A stretch of DNA of 64,000 nt from Gemmatimonadaceae bacterium (GTDB taxonomy: Bacteria > Gemmatimonadota > Gemmatimonadetes > Gemmatimonadales > Gemmatimonadaceae). Positions 8,642 to 17,106 of this stretch are shown here, in pieces; within the stretch, counting starts at the first letter, position 1, and each line of letters opens with the position of its first letter. The notes below the pieces were generated by a model, which saw nothing but the letters and a program-made list of their open reading frames with translations, was not told the DNA's origin and did no database searches. The translations under genes were made by a program, and so were the position numbers. The stretch lies in assembly GCA_014379355.1 (NCBI GenBank), contig JACMLX010000136.1:1-64000 (forward strand). Reading direction: 5' to 3'.

Positions 8642-10321
8642 ATGGGTGCTTCCGCGCTCCTTCTGGTCGGGTGTGCGATGTCACTTCTGTTGCCACGCTC
8701 GCTTCGTGCGCAATGGCAATCCTCAATCGGTGCGAGCGGTACCGTGCTGGGCGCGCCGGTCGGTAGCGATGTAGAGCGATATATGCATGCGGTGTCCGTT
8801 GCTGGCCTGATTCGCCCGGTGCCTTGGGCTGCGCGGCCCATCTCAGCACGTGATGTGGCAGACTTGCTGCGCGGCGAGAGTGGCAGCTCTCCGTGGACGA
8901 CCGTGATGCAACGCGCCGCCAACCGTAAGGCTTCGGTCGGTGGCAGTGTCTTTGCTGCTTACAATACAGGCTTTCCCTGGGGGGCGAACGACGGCCCCGT
9001 ATGGCAGGGACGGGGTGGAACGGCTGCTGCCGGTGTCAGCGCAAGTGTGCAGTTGTGGCGCGTGAGACTGACGGCGGCGCCGATTCTGTTCTCTGCGCAG
9101 AACAGCGCGTACCCGCTCGTGACGACGCCAGGGTACAGTCCCCTGATGTCGGCGGTGTATCCACACGACATCGATTTGCCACAACGCTTCGGCAACTCCG
9201 CCTACACGCGCGTCAACCCTGGGGAATCGTCGATCGACGTCGCCCTCGGGAGCATGAGTATGGGGCTCTCGACACGGGCAGAGGGATGGGGAATCGGCGA
9301 GACCTTCCCGGCGATTCTGGGGCCCAATGCTGGCGGATTTCCGCATCTTTATCTTGGCACGAGTGCGACTGGCGCCAGAGTACCGTTTGTGGGCCGCATT
9401 GCTGCTCGTTATCTGCTCGGTTCGCTCGCGCAATCAAAGTGGTCACCAGTGACCGGTCCGGACTCATTTGCATCGATCGAGTTTTCAGGCCGTCGTCGCG
9501 TCGCAGTAGGTGTCGTCGCGTCGATCATGCCGGATGTAGCTCCAGGCCTCGAGCTTGGTGTCAGTCGCTTCTTTCATAGTCCGTGGCGCGAGCACGGCCG
9601 TGCGTGGGGTGCATGGTCGAAGCCGTTCGAGGGAATTCTCAAGGACGGCCTTAAAGAAAGCGCTCCGGGTTCGCCAGATCCGAAGAGTGATTTCGACAAT
9701 CAGCTGGCGTCCCTGTTCGCGCGATGGAATTTTCCGCGGCGTGGAGCTGAAGCTTCGTTCGAGTACTTCCGTGAAGATCACAACTGGGATGGGCGGGACT
9801 TGGCTGGAGAGCCTGAGCAGAATGGCGCCGTCGCCGCGTCACTTCGTGTCGTCACGGCGCGACGGCCCAGCGTTCTCGCACTACTGACGTTTGAATACTT
9901 TTCGGGTGATGTCCGTCCGATTGCACAGCAGCGCGCACAGGGGCTGCTGTATTTTCACGGCGCCCTGCGCCAGGGTCATACGGAGTCCGGTCAATTGCTC
10001 GGCGCACCAATCGGGCCGGGTGCGGTGGACGGCCAGCGCATGTCTTGGGAACGCTTCGTTCCGGCTGGAGCACTGCGCGTATCACTGCAGCGCTGGCGGA
10101 CACGTAGCAAGACATCGACGAATGCGGAAGGACTGTTCCTGCCTGCGGCAGTCTACGATGGTGACGCGCACGACTGGACAGTCGATGGTTCTGTGTCATT
10201 GACACGTGTGCGGCGCGCGGCGACAACAATGCTGGAAGCCGGCGTTGCTTCCGCACAAGTCTTCGGCTTCTCGGAATCTCGCTGGAACTTTTATTTGCGC
10301 GCAAGTGCCGCACGCTTCTGA
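8642..10321 (+). CDS. Wzi-like capsule assembly outer-membrane protein (copy 1)
   Basis: The 559-residue exported protein starts with a signal peptide (MGASALLLVGCAMSLLL then a cleavage region LRAQ). It resembles the Wzi family of outer-membrane beta-barrels that bind and organise capsule at the cell surface: an N-terminal helical/propeptide-like segment with RYMHAVSVAGLIRPVPW, then alternating beta strands rich in aromatic residues. It shares several segments with the protein at 25369 (for example GAPIGPG versus GAMIGPG, and YSPL/YSPF before P-RFG). I prefer ATG 8642, preceded by a GGGGGA ribosome site, because upstream in-frame sequence overlaps the previous gene and carries no signal peptide. 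Confidence 0.75.
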   Translation: MGASALLLVGCAMSLLLPRSLRAQWQSSIGASGTVLGAPVGSDVERYMHAVSVAGLIRPVPWAARPISARDVADLLRGESGSSPWTTVMQRAANRKASVGGSVFAAYNTGFPWGANDGPVWQGRGGTAAAGVSASVQLWRVRLTAAPILFSAQNSAYPLVTTPGYSPLMSAVYPHDIDLPQRFGNSAYTRVNPGESSIDVALGSMSMGLSTRAEGWGIGETFPAILGPNAGGFPHLYLGTSATGARVPFVGRIAARYLLGSLAQSKWSPVTGPDSFASIEFSGRRRVAVGVVASIMPDVAPGLELGVSRFFHSPWREHGRAWGAWSKPFEGILKDGLKESAPGSPDPKSDFDNQLASLFARWNFPRRGAEASFEYFREDHNWDGRDLAGEPEQNGAVAASLRVVTARRPSVLALLTFEYFSGDVRPIAQQRAQGLLYFHGALRQGHTESGQLLGAPIGPGAVDGQRMSWERFVPAGALRVSLQRWRTRSKTSTNAEGLFLPAAVYDGDAHDWTVDGSVSLTRVRRAATTMLEAGVASAQVFGFSESRWNFYLRASAARF

Positions 10322-10360
10322 GAAAAGGGGGCGAGAGTCGCCGTGAGCCATGTCAACGAT

Positions 10361-11209
10361 TCATTCGAGGAACATGCGCACAGTCTTCGCAGACGTGGGA
10401 TGCGAGTACGTGCGATGCACATGGTATCGAGGCTCTTCGTACAGCACTTCGATTTCAGCCGGGACATCGGCGAACAACTCCGCAAAATCTCGATGCACGA
10501 AGAACGCGTTTGATCCCGTGAGCGGGTTACAGCACACCAACTTGTAGTTGTGATTCGAGAATAGGCTCGCCAGGGCGCTCAGCGACGCCCCCATGTAGTC
10601 ATCGCCATTCCAAGTGTGCGTTGGGTCATATCGGACGCTGAATTGGATCGGCGGCGGGAACTTTGCGTTGTATTCCGCGATGAAGAGTTTCGGCGCCACG
10701 CCGCTCGCAAGGAGCGCTCCAATCAGGTGGAGGTCGTTGCCATCCAGATCGAGCGAGATCACATCGGCAGCAGCCGCGCCAAGTTCACTCAGACCGTGCC
10801 TCATCGACTGCACAATGTTGTCGAGGCTCAGCCATTGGCGGAAATACCTGAAGCGGCTTCCGGCTGGAATCTCGAATGAAAGTGCTTCGCCGCCCACCCA
10901 GAAACCCGTCCATCCGAGCGAAGCCAGCACAAGTGTGTTGTTCTCCAGACCATTGCCGACGCCGAATTCAGCAAACGTCCCTGAAGAAGCGATGCCGAGC
11001 CGACGAACGATTTCGAGGGTGATGCCGTCTTCATCTCCTTGGGAAAACACCTTGCGCGCGTGTCTGCTCAGTGGATTGACATGCGACGCAATTCGACGAC
11101 GTTGCACGTCTTCAAGAACGACATCGTGCAGGTGATTGAGTGTCGCGTTCGGGCTGTGGAAGCTCTGTATGAGTGCGTAGAGTTTCTTGCGGATCTTGCT
11201 CGGGGACAT
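10361..11209 (-). CDS. FkbM-like methyltransferase-fold protein
   Basis: This is a 282-residue protein with a Rossmann-type SAM-binding look: TFAEFGVGNGLENNTLVL (glycine loop) and DVISLDLDGNDLHLI (acidic strand end), then FIAEYNAKFPP. This pattern is found in FkbM-related proteins encoded in many polysaccharide clusters. Its substrate is unknown, and a glycan O-methyltransferase is likely. Start ATG 11209 gives the sequence MSPSKIRKKLY. The frame is open further upstream, but that part is low-complexity Arg/Ser sequence. It is convergent with the Wzi-like gene (39-base gap) and divergent from the next gene. Confidence 0.7.
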   Translation of the reverse strand: MSPSKIRKKLYALIQSFHSPNATLNHLHDVVLEDVQRRRIASHVNPLSRHARKVFSQGDEDGITLEIVRRLGIASSGTFAEFGVGNGLENNTLVLASLGWTGFWVGGEALSFEIPAGSRFRYFRQWLSLDNIVQSMRHGLSELGAAAADVISLDLDGNDLHLIGALLASGVAPKLFIAEYNAKFPPPIQFSVRYDPTHTWNGDDYMGASLSALASLFSNHNYKLVCCNPLTGSNAFFVHRDFAELFADVPAEIEVLYEEPRYHVHRTYSHPTSAKTVRMFLE

Positions 11210-11609
11210 TCCGGAACGCCTCAGGTGTGGGCAATAGAACGGGGAGTTGGCTCGGCAGGACGACGAAGCCCTTCCAGAATGTTGCGCTCTCGCGGCATGT
11301 ACTTCACGACCCGACGGCGCTATGTCAAGATAGCAGGTATTCCGGCACACCCTCGCTATTCGGAGGTCCGTACCGGCGAAAGGTGCCACGACAACTGGTG
11401 CAGTCCTCAGGATAGCCAAATGCACTCGACGATGGCGGCAGAGCAGCAGGTATATCGGCTCGTCGAAGTGAAGCCTGTAGATTTGGTCGTTGGCGCTCGC
11501 TCTTCTTTACACGCCGTGTCTGGAATTTCGTTTGCCGGCTTTCCCGATTGACTCCAAGGCGCGTCAACTGCGCAGCTCAATATCTCGCGACCTCCCAGGC
11601 GTTCTTGGC
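11210..11609. other. Divergent intergenic region with no supported gene
   Basis: There are 400 bases between two divergently transcribed genes. I find no convincing reading frame: candidate frames are Arg/Ser-rich and match no family. One plus-strand frame joins the downstream methyltransferase through a TTG at 11490 and could extend its N-terminus by 40 residues. Promoters for both flanking genes must lie here, but I cannot point to a clear -35/-10 pair. Confidence 0.4.
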
Positions 11610-12590
11610 ATGGCGATTTCAATCAGACTCACTTTTTCGCGCGCCGTTGATTTGCTTGGCGCGCCATTGACCATCATGGCGAGCGCGTGGCTGTCGGCCG
11701 TCCGTCGGCTGGGTGGAAAGGATACACCAATCAGCAGGCGCATCTTCGCAGCGGTAGGCGTGTTCCCGATCCGTCGGCACTACTACGAACCGTTCTTCGA
11801 TCCGCGCGATCTCGTGCATGACCTCAGCCAGGATCGAATCCTTCCAGGCATCGATATGAATGTCGCTGGCCAGCTGGCGTTGCTCGGGTCCTTTCATCCG
11901 CATCACGAATTGCTGGAAATTCCGGAGACACCGGTGCCGAAGCCAGGCTACTACTACGGCAACGATTCATTTGTGGCCGGTGACGCAGAGTACCTTTACC
12001 ACGTGATTCGCCATTTCAAACCCAAGCGATTCATCGAAATCGGCAGTGGCATGTCGACTTTGCTCGTCCGACAGGCGATTGCAGATGAGCAGGCGATCGA
12101 TTCGGCGTATGCGTGTGAGCATACGTGCATTGAACCATACGAAAGCCCGTGGCTGAGCCTGATCGATGTCAACCTCATCCGTCAACGAGTGGAGCAGGTC
12201 GAGTTGGAGACGTTCGCTTCGCTCGACGCCGGCGACGTCCTCTTCATCGACTCGTCGCATGTGGTCCGACCGCAGGGTGACGTGGTATTCGAATACCTCG
12301 AGATCCTACCAAGACTGCGCCCGGGCGTGCTTGTGCATGTGCACGATATCTTCACACCTCGCGACTATCCTGCCGCGTGGGTCCATGAGCGGATGTATCT
12401 CTGGACGGAGCAGTATCTCGTTGAGGCCTTTCTCACGTGCAATCCGCACTTCGAGATCATCGGCGCACTCAACTTCCTCGTGCGTCATCATCGCGCAGCG
12501 CTTCATACCGTGTGTCCAGTTCTTGCGCGGCGTCCCACCAGTGAAGATCCGGGCTCGCTCTGGTTGCGTGTCAGGAACACGTCGAGGTAG
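11610..12590 (+). CDS. Class I SAM-dependent methyltransferase
   Basis: The 326-residue protein has a methyltransferase core: RFIEIGSGMSTLLVRQAI (SAM-binding glycine loop), acidic strand DAGDVLFIDSSHVV, and PRLRPGVLVHVHDIF, typical of the Methyltransf_24-like group seen in glycan and secondary-metabolite loci. The N-terminal roughly 110 residues contain a hydrophobic region and HYYEPFFDPRDL, a common lead-in in this group. ATG 11610 was chosen over the TTG at 11490 because it begins the recognisable sequence, but neither has a clear ribosome site. It converges with neuA with only 7 bases between the stops. Confidence 0.8.
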   Translation: MAISIRLTFSRAVDLLGAPLTIMASAWLSAVRRLGGKDTPISRRIFAAVGVFPIRRHYYEPFFDPRDLVHDLSQDRILPGIDMNVAGQLALLGSFHPHHELLEIPETPVPKPGYYYGNDSFVAGDAEYLYHVIRHFKPKRFIEIGSGMSTLLVRQAIADEQAIDSAYACEHTCIEPYESPWLSLIDVNLIRQRVEQVELETFASLDAGDVLFIDSSHVVRPQGDVVFEYLEILPRLRPGVLVHVHDIFTPRDYPAAWVHERMYLWTEQYLVEAFLTCNPHFEIIGALNFLVRHHRAALHTVCPVLARRPTSEDPGSLWLRVRNTSR

Positions 12591-12597
12591 GTCCGGC

Positions 12598-13287
12598 TCA
12601 GCGCTGCGTGAGCAAGCGCCGTTCGGCCTCCGCCCAGTCCGCGGGCTCGTCGATACTCAGCGAATCGTCGTCGGTGAGCAGGAGAGGGGCGCAGCGTGTA
12701 CCATAGAAACTTTTCGCGCCAAGAACAATTGCGGTCCTTGTGAGAAAGATCGTACCGTCTCGTCGATACGCGGATGGGACGTCCTGGCGACGTGTGTACG
12801 ACCCGCCATCTGGAAGGAAGTATTCGAGGCGGTTTTGAGGGGAGATGCGCATGACGTAGTGGGGGCAGAGATGCTGCGGCACCGGGACAACGGAACAGAC
12901 GGCATCCCAGTCTCCGAGCATGTCAATCGCGGTGGTGATGTGCGCCGGACGTCTGAGGGGCGACGTCGGCTGCAGGAGCAGCAACGCGTCGTACTGCTCC
13001 CCGAACGCCGCGAGGGTTTCGAGAGCGTGCACGGCGACAGCGATCATGGCACTCGCGTCCTGCGCAAGTTCGGCCGGTCGCATGAATGGCACGTCGATAC
13101 CTGCCCGCCTGCCAGCCTCCGCGATGCGCGCGTCATCGGTGGACAGAATCACGCGTGCGAGGCTTTGAGACTCTATTGCAGTCTCGTGCGCGCGCTGGAT
13201 GAGGGGCTTCCCCAGCATTGGCCGCAGATTCTTGTCTTCAACAGACTTCGAGCCACCACGAGCCGGTATGAGCCCGAGCACCCTCAT
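12598..13287 (-). CDS. neuA: CMP-acylneuraminate cytidylyltransferase (NeuA-like)
   Basis: This enzyme activates a nonulosonic acid such as Neu5Ac with CTP to the CMP-sugar used by sialyltransferases. The 229-residue protein has the N-terminal CTP-binding signature LIPARGGSKSVEDKN (about 6-20), LQPTSPLR, and the RRDGTIFLTR region, matching normal NeuA length. ATG 13287 overlaps the stop of the preceding methyltransferase by four bases (ATGA), which fixes the start. A longer open frame upstream overlaps that gene. It is the last gene of the minus-strand operon that begins with neuB at 23184. CMP-Neu5Ac versus CMP-legionaminate or other acids cannot be resolved. Confidence 0.88.
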   Translation of the reverse strand: MRVLGLIPARGGSKSVEDKNLRPMLGKPLIQRAHETAIESQSLARVILSTDDARIAEAGRRAGIDVPFMRPAELAQDASAMIAVAVHALETLAAFGEQYDALLLLQPTSPLRRPAHITTAIDMLGDWDAVCSVVPVPQHLCPHYVMRISPQNRLEYFLPDGGSYTRRQDVPSAYRRDGTIFLTRTAIVLGAKSFYGTRCAPLLLTDDDSLSIDEPADWAEAERRLLTQR

Positions 13288-14225
13288 GGCGCGCCAGGAT
13301 GATGACGCATCGAATTCTGGACCTGCCGAATCTCTCGGAAGAATTCGCGCACCGTCGATGGTGCGGGCCGCGCGTCCGGTCGCGGGTCGCACGGTCGACA
13401 AACGAACGCGACGTGCAGATGGTCCGCACTGTACGAGCGATGCACAGGTTCAAAGCCGACGCGTGCGAGGTAGGCTTCCATTGTATCCTCAGTCAGCGAA
13501 TACGGATGGTCGATCTTGACAGCCGCCTCAACGGAACCCTGGCGCAAGTAGGCCGCCCGGAAGTCGACGATATCGACGACAAAAATACCCTCCGGCTCGA
13601 TGATCTCCCGAAGCTTGTGCAGCGTCGCTGACACATCCAGCAGATGATCGATCGTCTGAAACATGCCGACGAATTCGAAGCGCCGTCCGGCAGGCTCCCA
13701 CTCCTCGGCCAGACCAGTAATCGTTTCGATGTCGAGCGCATCCGCCTCCGCGATTTCAGCCGGTGCCGGATCGAGCACGGTGGCCTTCAGATCAAATCGG
13801 GATCGTAGAAGTGCTGCAACAATCCCAGTCGAGCCGCCGACATCAAGAAACCGTCCGCCTCGGACCCGCGCCATGAATGGCGCGAGCATGTCGGCCATGT
13901 CCATCGCATAGAGGTGCTGCTCGGCCTGGACGGTGGTCGCGTCGATGAGTCGGCCGTGATAGGCGCTGACGAGCGGCCGGTAGACGTGTCGGTAAAACTC
14001 GTCATACGAAGCTGAAGTCATTCGAGGATTCAGCACCACAAGACTGCACGCCGAACAGGCAGTTGTGCTCGCCCGATACCCGTACCGATCGACATGCGTC
14101 AGTACGGTCCAGATAGCAGCACCGCATAAGTTGCAGGTCGTCAGGTACTCCTTGGCGCGCGCGTCATAGTCGTATCTGATCCCGTGAATTCGGTCCGGAC
14201 GCGATGGCGTGGTCGACGTAGTCAT
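13284..14225 (-). CDS. Class I SAM-dependent methyltransferase with N-terminal zinc-binding motif
   Basis: The 313-residue protein has two CxxC pairs near the N-terminus (CNLCGA and CSACSLV), likely a zinc-binding knot as in sugar C-methyltransferases and related enzymes. The methyltransferase core follows: RFLDVGGSTGIVAALL, then a TVLDPAP acidic strand and FVGMFQTIDHLLD. It probably modifies a glycan or nucleotide-sugar in this pathway. ATG 14225 begins a sensible sequence. An earlier in-frame ATG at 14300 would overlap the upstream gene. Its stop overlaps the neuA start. C-methylation is only suggested by the zinc motif. Confidence 0.8.
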   Translation of the reverse strand: MTTSTTPSRPDRIHGIRYDYDARAKEYLTTCNLCGAAIWTVLTHVDRYGYRASTTACSACSLVVLNPRMTSASYDEFYRHVYRPLVSAYHGRLIDATTVQAEQHLYAMDMADMLAPFMARVRGGRFLDVGGSTGIVAALLRSRFDLKATVLDPAPAEIAEADALDIETITGLAEEWEPAGRRFEFVGMFQTIDHLLDVSATLHKLREIIEPEGIFVVDIVDFRAAYLRQGSVEAAVKIDHPYSLTEDTMEAYLARVGFEPVHRSYSADHLHVAFVCRPCDPRPDARPAPSTVREFFREIRQVQNSMRHHPGAP

Positions 14226-14281
14226 GCGTAGGTCACGATGGGTGATGGGATGATGACATTCGATTTCAGCCGCGCTGGCGA

Positions 14282-15778
14282 CTACACGCGTTTCGCACAT
14301 CGTAGAGCGACATTTAGAATTCGCGCGGAAGCCTGGCCGTCGATTCGATAGCACATGCGCTCGACAAGTCGCGATCGCTCTTCACGGAGGTGCTCGGGGT
14401 GGTCGAGAGCGTACGCCATGCCTGCCATCAATGCGTCGATGTCACGCGGTCGCGAAATGGCACCGATCTCCTGCGCCTCGATCTGGTGGGTGTATGCGAG
14501 TTGCTCCCTCGCAAGTGACTGCATGGCCGCGTCGACGCCCGGACGGTTCACAGGCGTGATGAGAAAACTCGGGCGGTCGAAGATGCACGACTCGATCAGT
14601 GCGGTTGTGGCGCAACTGGCAAAGACGACGTCGGCTGCGGAGAGAAGGGAGGCCTTCCACAACTCCCTCGCCATGGCGGGCGAGCGAGGACCGGCTTGCG
14701 GTTCGACATGGCTTACAATCTCGTTCGGCAAATTCGGATCGAGTATCACGCTGTGGCCATCGACAAACTGATGATAGAGACGCGCATTCTCGTGCGGGTG
14801 GACCCGTATGACCAGGATCGCGTTGTGCTGAAACAGCACGGTTCGCTGCCGCATCGCATCGATGAACGCCGTGAGATCGTGACGTTCAGCGTCATGGAAA
14901 CCTGCTGCAGTCAGGTACGTGATGATCACCCTGCCGGGTGCCACTCCCAGCTGTTCCTCGACTTCGGCGCGAGAATACATGTCCGCCGTTCGTGCGTACG
15001 TGTCGAATTGTGCGGCACCGGTGATGTGAACGCGAGACGGATCCACCCGATGATATCGCAACGCGTGCGACACCATCGGTGCATTCCACACGCAGAACTC
15101 CTGTGGCTGGACCTTCATCGCACCGCGACCGGTAAGATTGTCCCAACTTGATACTACTGCAAGCGTCGGCACTTGCAGTCCGTTGGCGGCGCGAAGCAGC
15201 GTCTGGTCCTCGTGCCGGAATCCGGGGCTGGGCACAAGTACGAGATCCGGATTGTGTTCTGCAAAGAGCTGCGCGTAGATGCGGTCGGCGCGCCGTTGCA
15301 GTAGGCGCTCGAGCAAGCCGATGACCCGCGAACGTCGCGACGTCGGTCCCCGGCGAATTGGGAACATCAGGCGCAGAAGTGTGTGCGTCACGTCCGGGGC
15401 GCGCACGAGAGCCATGTATTTGCTCAGAGTGCCCAGCGCGGAAAATTCCATGTCCATCAGCTTCATGTGCAGCCGCGCCGCAGCGCCGAGGTCGGGTCGG
15501 ATGCACTCATGCACCATCGGTGAGGACGCGAACTCCGAGGCGAGCAGCTTGCGACTCTCTTCCGTCGGCGAGATTGTGACGACCTTCCACCCGCGCGCCA
15601 CAAATCCGTCCGCGACGCCGCTTGCGAGCAAATCTCGAGCTACCAGTATATGCGGAACAGAGAGGAGTACGGTGCCAGATTCGTAAGGTGTGTCGGTGAG
15701 CGATGGCGCTGCTCCTTCGATCTGCACGCTTCCATCATACAGTCCCGCCTGCTGCAGAACTTCATCAGGCTCTGTCAT
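14282..15778 (-). CDS. GT-B-like surface carbohydrate glycosyltransferase, family uncertain
   Basis: The 498-residue protein has features of a two-domain GT-B fold: N-terminal half with ILVARDLLASGVADGFVARGW, and a C-terminal half with VIRVHPHEN and ADVVFASCATTALIESCIFDRPSFLI. The latter resembles the acceptor-binding end of CDP-glycerol-type and NeuC-like GT-B enzymes. No membrane segment is present. ATG 15778 is preceded by a GGAGAG ribosome site. Because it lies in the neuB-to-neuA operon and no standard sialyltransferase is visible, it is a candidate for transfer of the CMP-activated sugar. That is inference from context only. Confidence 0.7.
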   Translation of the reverse strand: MTEPDEVLQQAGLYDGSVQIEGAAPSLTDTPYESGTVLLSVPHILVARDLLASGVADGFVARGWKVVTISPTEESRKLLASEFASSPMVHECIRPDLGAAARLHMKLMDMEFSALGTLSKYMALVRAPDVTHTLLRLMFPIRRGPTSRRSRVIGLLERLLQRRADRIYAQLFAEHNPDLVLVPSPGFRHEDQTLLRAANGLQVPTLAVVSSWDNLTGRGAMKVQPQEFCVWNAPMVSHALRYHRVDPSRVHITGAAQFDTYARTADMYSRAEVEEQLGVAPGRVIITYLTAAGFHDAERHDLTAFIDAMRQRTVLFQHNAILVIRVHPHENARLYHQFVDGHSVILDPNLPNEIVSHVEPQAGPRSPAMARELWKASLLSAADVVFASCATTALIESCIFDRPSFLITPVNRPGVDAAMQSLAREQLAYTHQIEAQEIGAISRPRDIDALMAGMAYALDHPEHLREERSRLVERMCYRIDGQASARILNVALRCAKRV

Positions 15779-15996
15779 TCTCTCCGGTCCGATTGTTGAA
15801 CATACAACGTCTATGAACGGCTTCGGCTGGAGTACGCGAGCCGTCGGACACCTGCGCGCGTCCATCACAGTCCATCTTCGACTTCCGCTGCGGAAACGTA
15901 AGGTTTCCTCACTGTCGACACCAGCCCGCACCCGTCAGTGTTGCGTGGCATGTGAAGCAGCGCGTCGCACTGCACGCGACTGGCGGGCGGCGATTC
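15779..15996 (-). other. 218-base gap inside the nonulosonic operon
   Basis: This is the largest gap in an otherwise tightly packed operon. I see no supported gene. A frame upstream of the GT-B-like gene remains open across it but is Arg/Cys-rich and has no family similarity. An internal promoter or processing site is possible, but none is recognisable. Confidence 0.3.
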
Positions 15997-17106
15997 TCAT
16001 CGCGGTATCGCGGAGCGCATCGTATCCTCGAATGCCTTGGCGACATCCGCCCACGTCGGCAGAAACTTGCGAAGCGCGGTTTCGCGCTCCCTCGTCAGAC
16101 GTGACGCATCGCCGCGGCCGTCCAAAAGCTCCACAATCGCCGTAGCGGCCGCCTCCGCGTTTCCGGCGCTGAAGAAAGTTGCCGCGCCGCCACAGGCCCA
16201 CGTGGCGTATGGCACGTCGGGCGCAATGATCCGGCGGCCCGCCTTCAAGGCTTCGTAAAGCGTCATGCCATAGCTTTCGGCGTCCGACAGATGCAGCAGT
16301 CCGTCGACCGCCGACAGCGCAGCACCTGCGTCCTCCTGGCTCAGCCTGCCGAGATTGACCACAAGATCGCCGGTTTCCGCCATGACGGTGCTTAGGAGTG
16401 CTGCAGTCTGTGGGCACTCGGGCAGAGTGATGTAGATCACCACATCCTTTGACCTTCCCACATCCCGGAGTGCGCGTGCGATGCCAGGAAGCAAATCGTG
16501 CCGTTTGTGCGGGTAGTACGCCGCGAGATAGAGCAGCCGGAATCTGTCGCTCCCTGACGCATCGTCGAGCGCGGGCGGAATACGACCGAGGGAGGTGGCT
16601 GCCGGCGACGGATGAGACACGACGTGAATGCGCGCCGCATCCACGTCGTGCTCGCGACTAAGCGCTGCGCGCATGATCGGAGTCTGCACAATCACACTCG
16701 TCGCGCGTGCGACAGCGCGTGCGAACACTTCCCTTTGCACACGCGCCGACACGCCCTCCTCATCGCGCAGCAACAGCGCGTTGTGCACGAACAGCACACT
16801 TGGCGTCGTTCCCCGGATCGCGCCGATATCACCAAGCGTCAGGATGGCGTCAACATCGAATTGGCGAGCTGTCGCTGCCAAGCGCCAACCGACATCGAGG
16901 AGACGCTGCGCCCGATTTGACCATCCAGCGCGCCGAGCGCCGACGACACGAATCCGTTCGCGCCAGTCCAGCGCCGATAGCACACCTTCCGCGACAAGGC
17001 CGTGGCAGCGCAGCGCTCGACGCATCAACAGCTCTGGAATCAGCGAGCTGGCGACTCCCAGAGGCCCGGCGGCTGTCACGTTCACGGCGTCGATGAGGAC
17101 GCGCAT
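15997..17106 (-). CDS. Glycosyltransferase, GT4-like
   Basis: This is a 369-residue cytoplasmic GT-B glycosyltransferase. It shows the N-terminal DAVNVTAAGPLGVASSLIPEL pattern of GT4 enzymes, a Rossmann segment LLYLAAYYPHKRHDLL, and the C-terminal donor-binding motif SDAESYGMTLYEALKAGRRII (Glu-x7-Glu type, with the first Glu in DAESYG). It should add one sugar to the lipid-linked repeat unit. It starts at ATG 17106, directly after the polymerase stop (17107), so translation is coupled. A 218-base gap follows before the next gene in the operon. Confidence 0.87.
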   Translation of the reverse strand: MRVLIDAVNVTAAGPLGVASSLIPELLMRRALRCHGLVAEGVLSALDWRERIRVVGARRAGWSNRAQRLLDVGWRLAATARQFDVDAILTLGDIGAIRGTTPSVLFVHNALLLRDEEGVSARVQREVFARAVARATSVIVQTPIMRAALSREHDVDAARIHVVSHPSPAATSLGRIPPALDDASGSDRFRLLYLAAYYPHKRHDLLPGIARALRDVGRSKDVVIYITLPECPQTAALLSTVMAETGDLVVNLGRLSQEDAGAALSAVDGLLHLSDAESYGMTLYEALKAGRRIIAPDVPYATWACGGAATFFSAGNAEAAATAIVELLDGRGDASRLTRERETALRKFLPTWADVAKAFEDTMRSAIPR

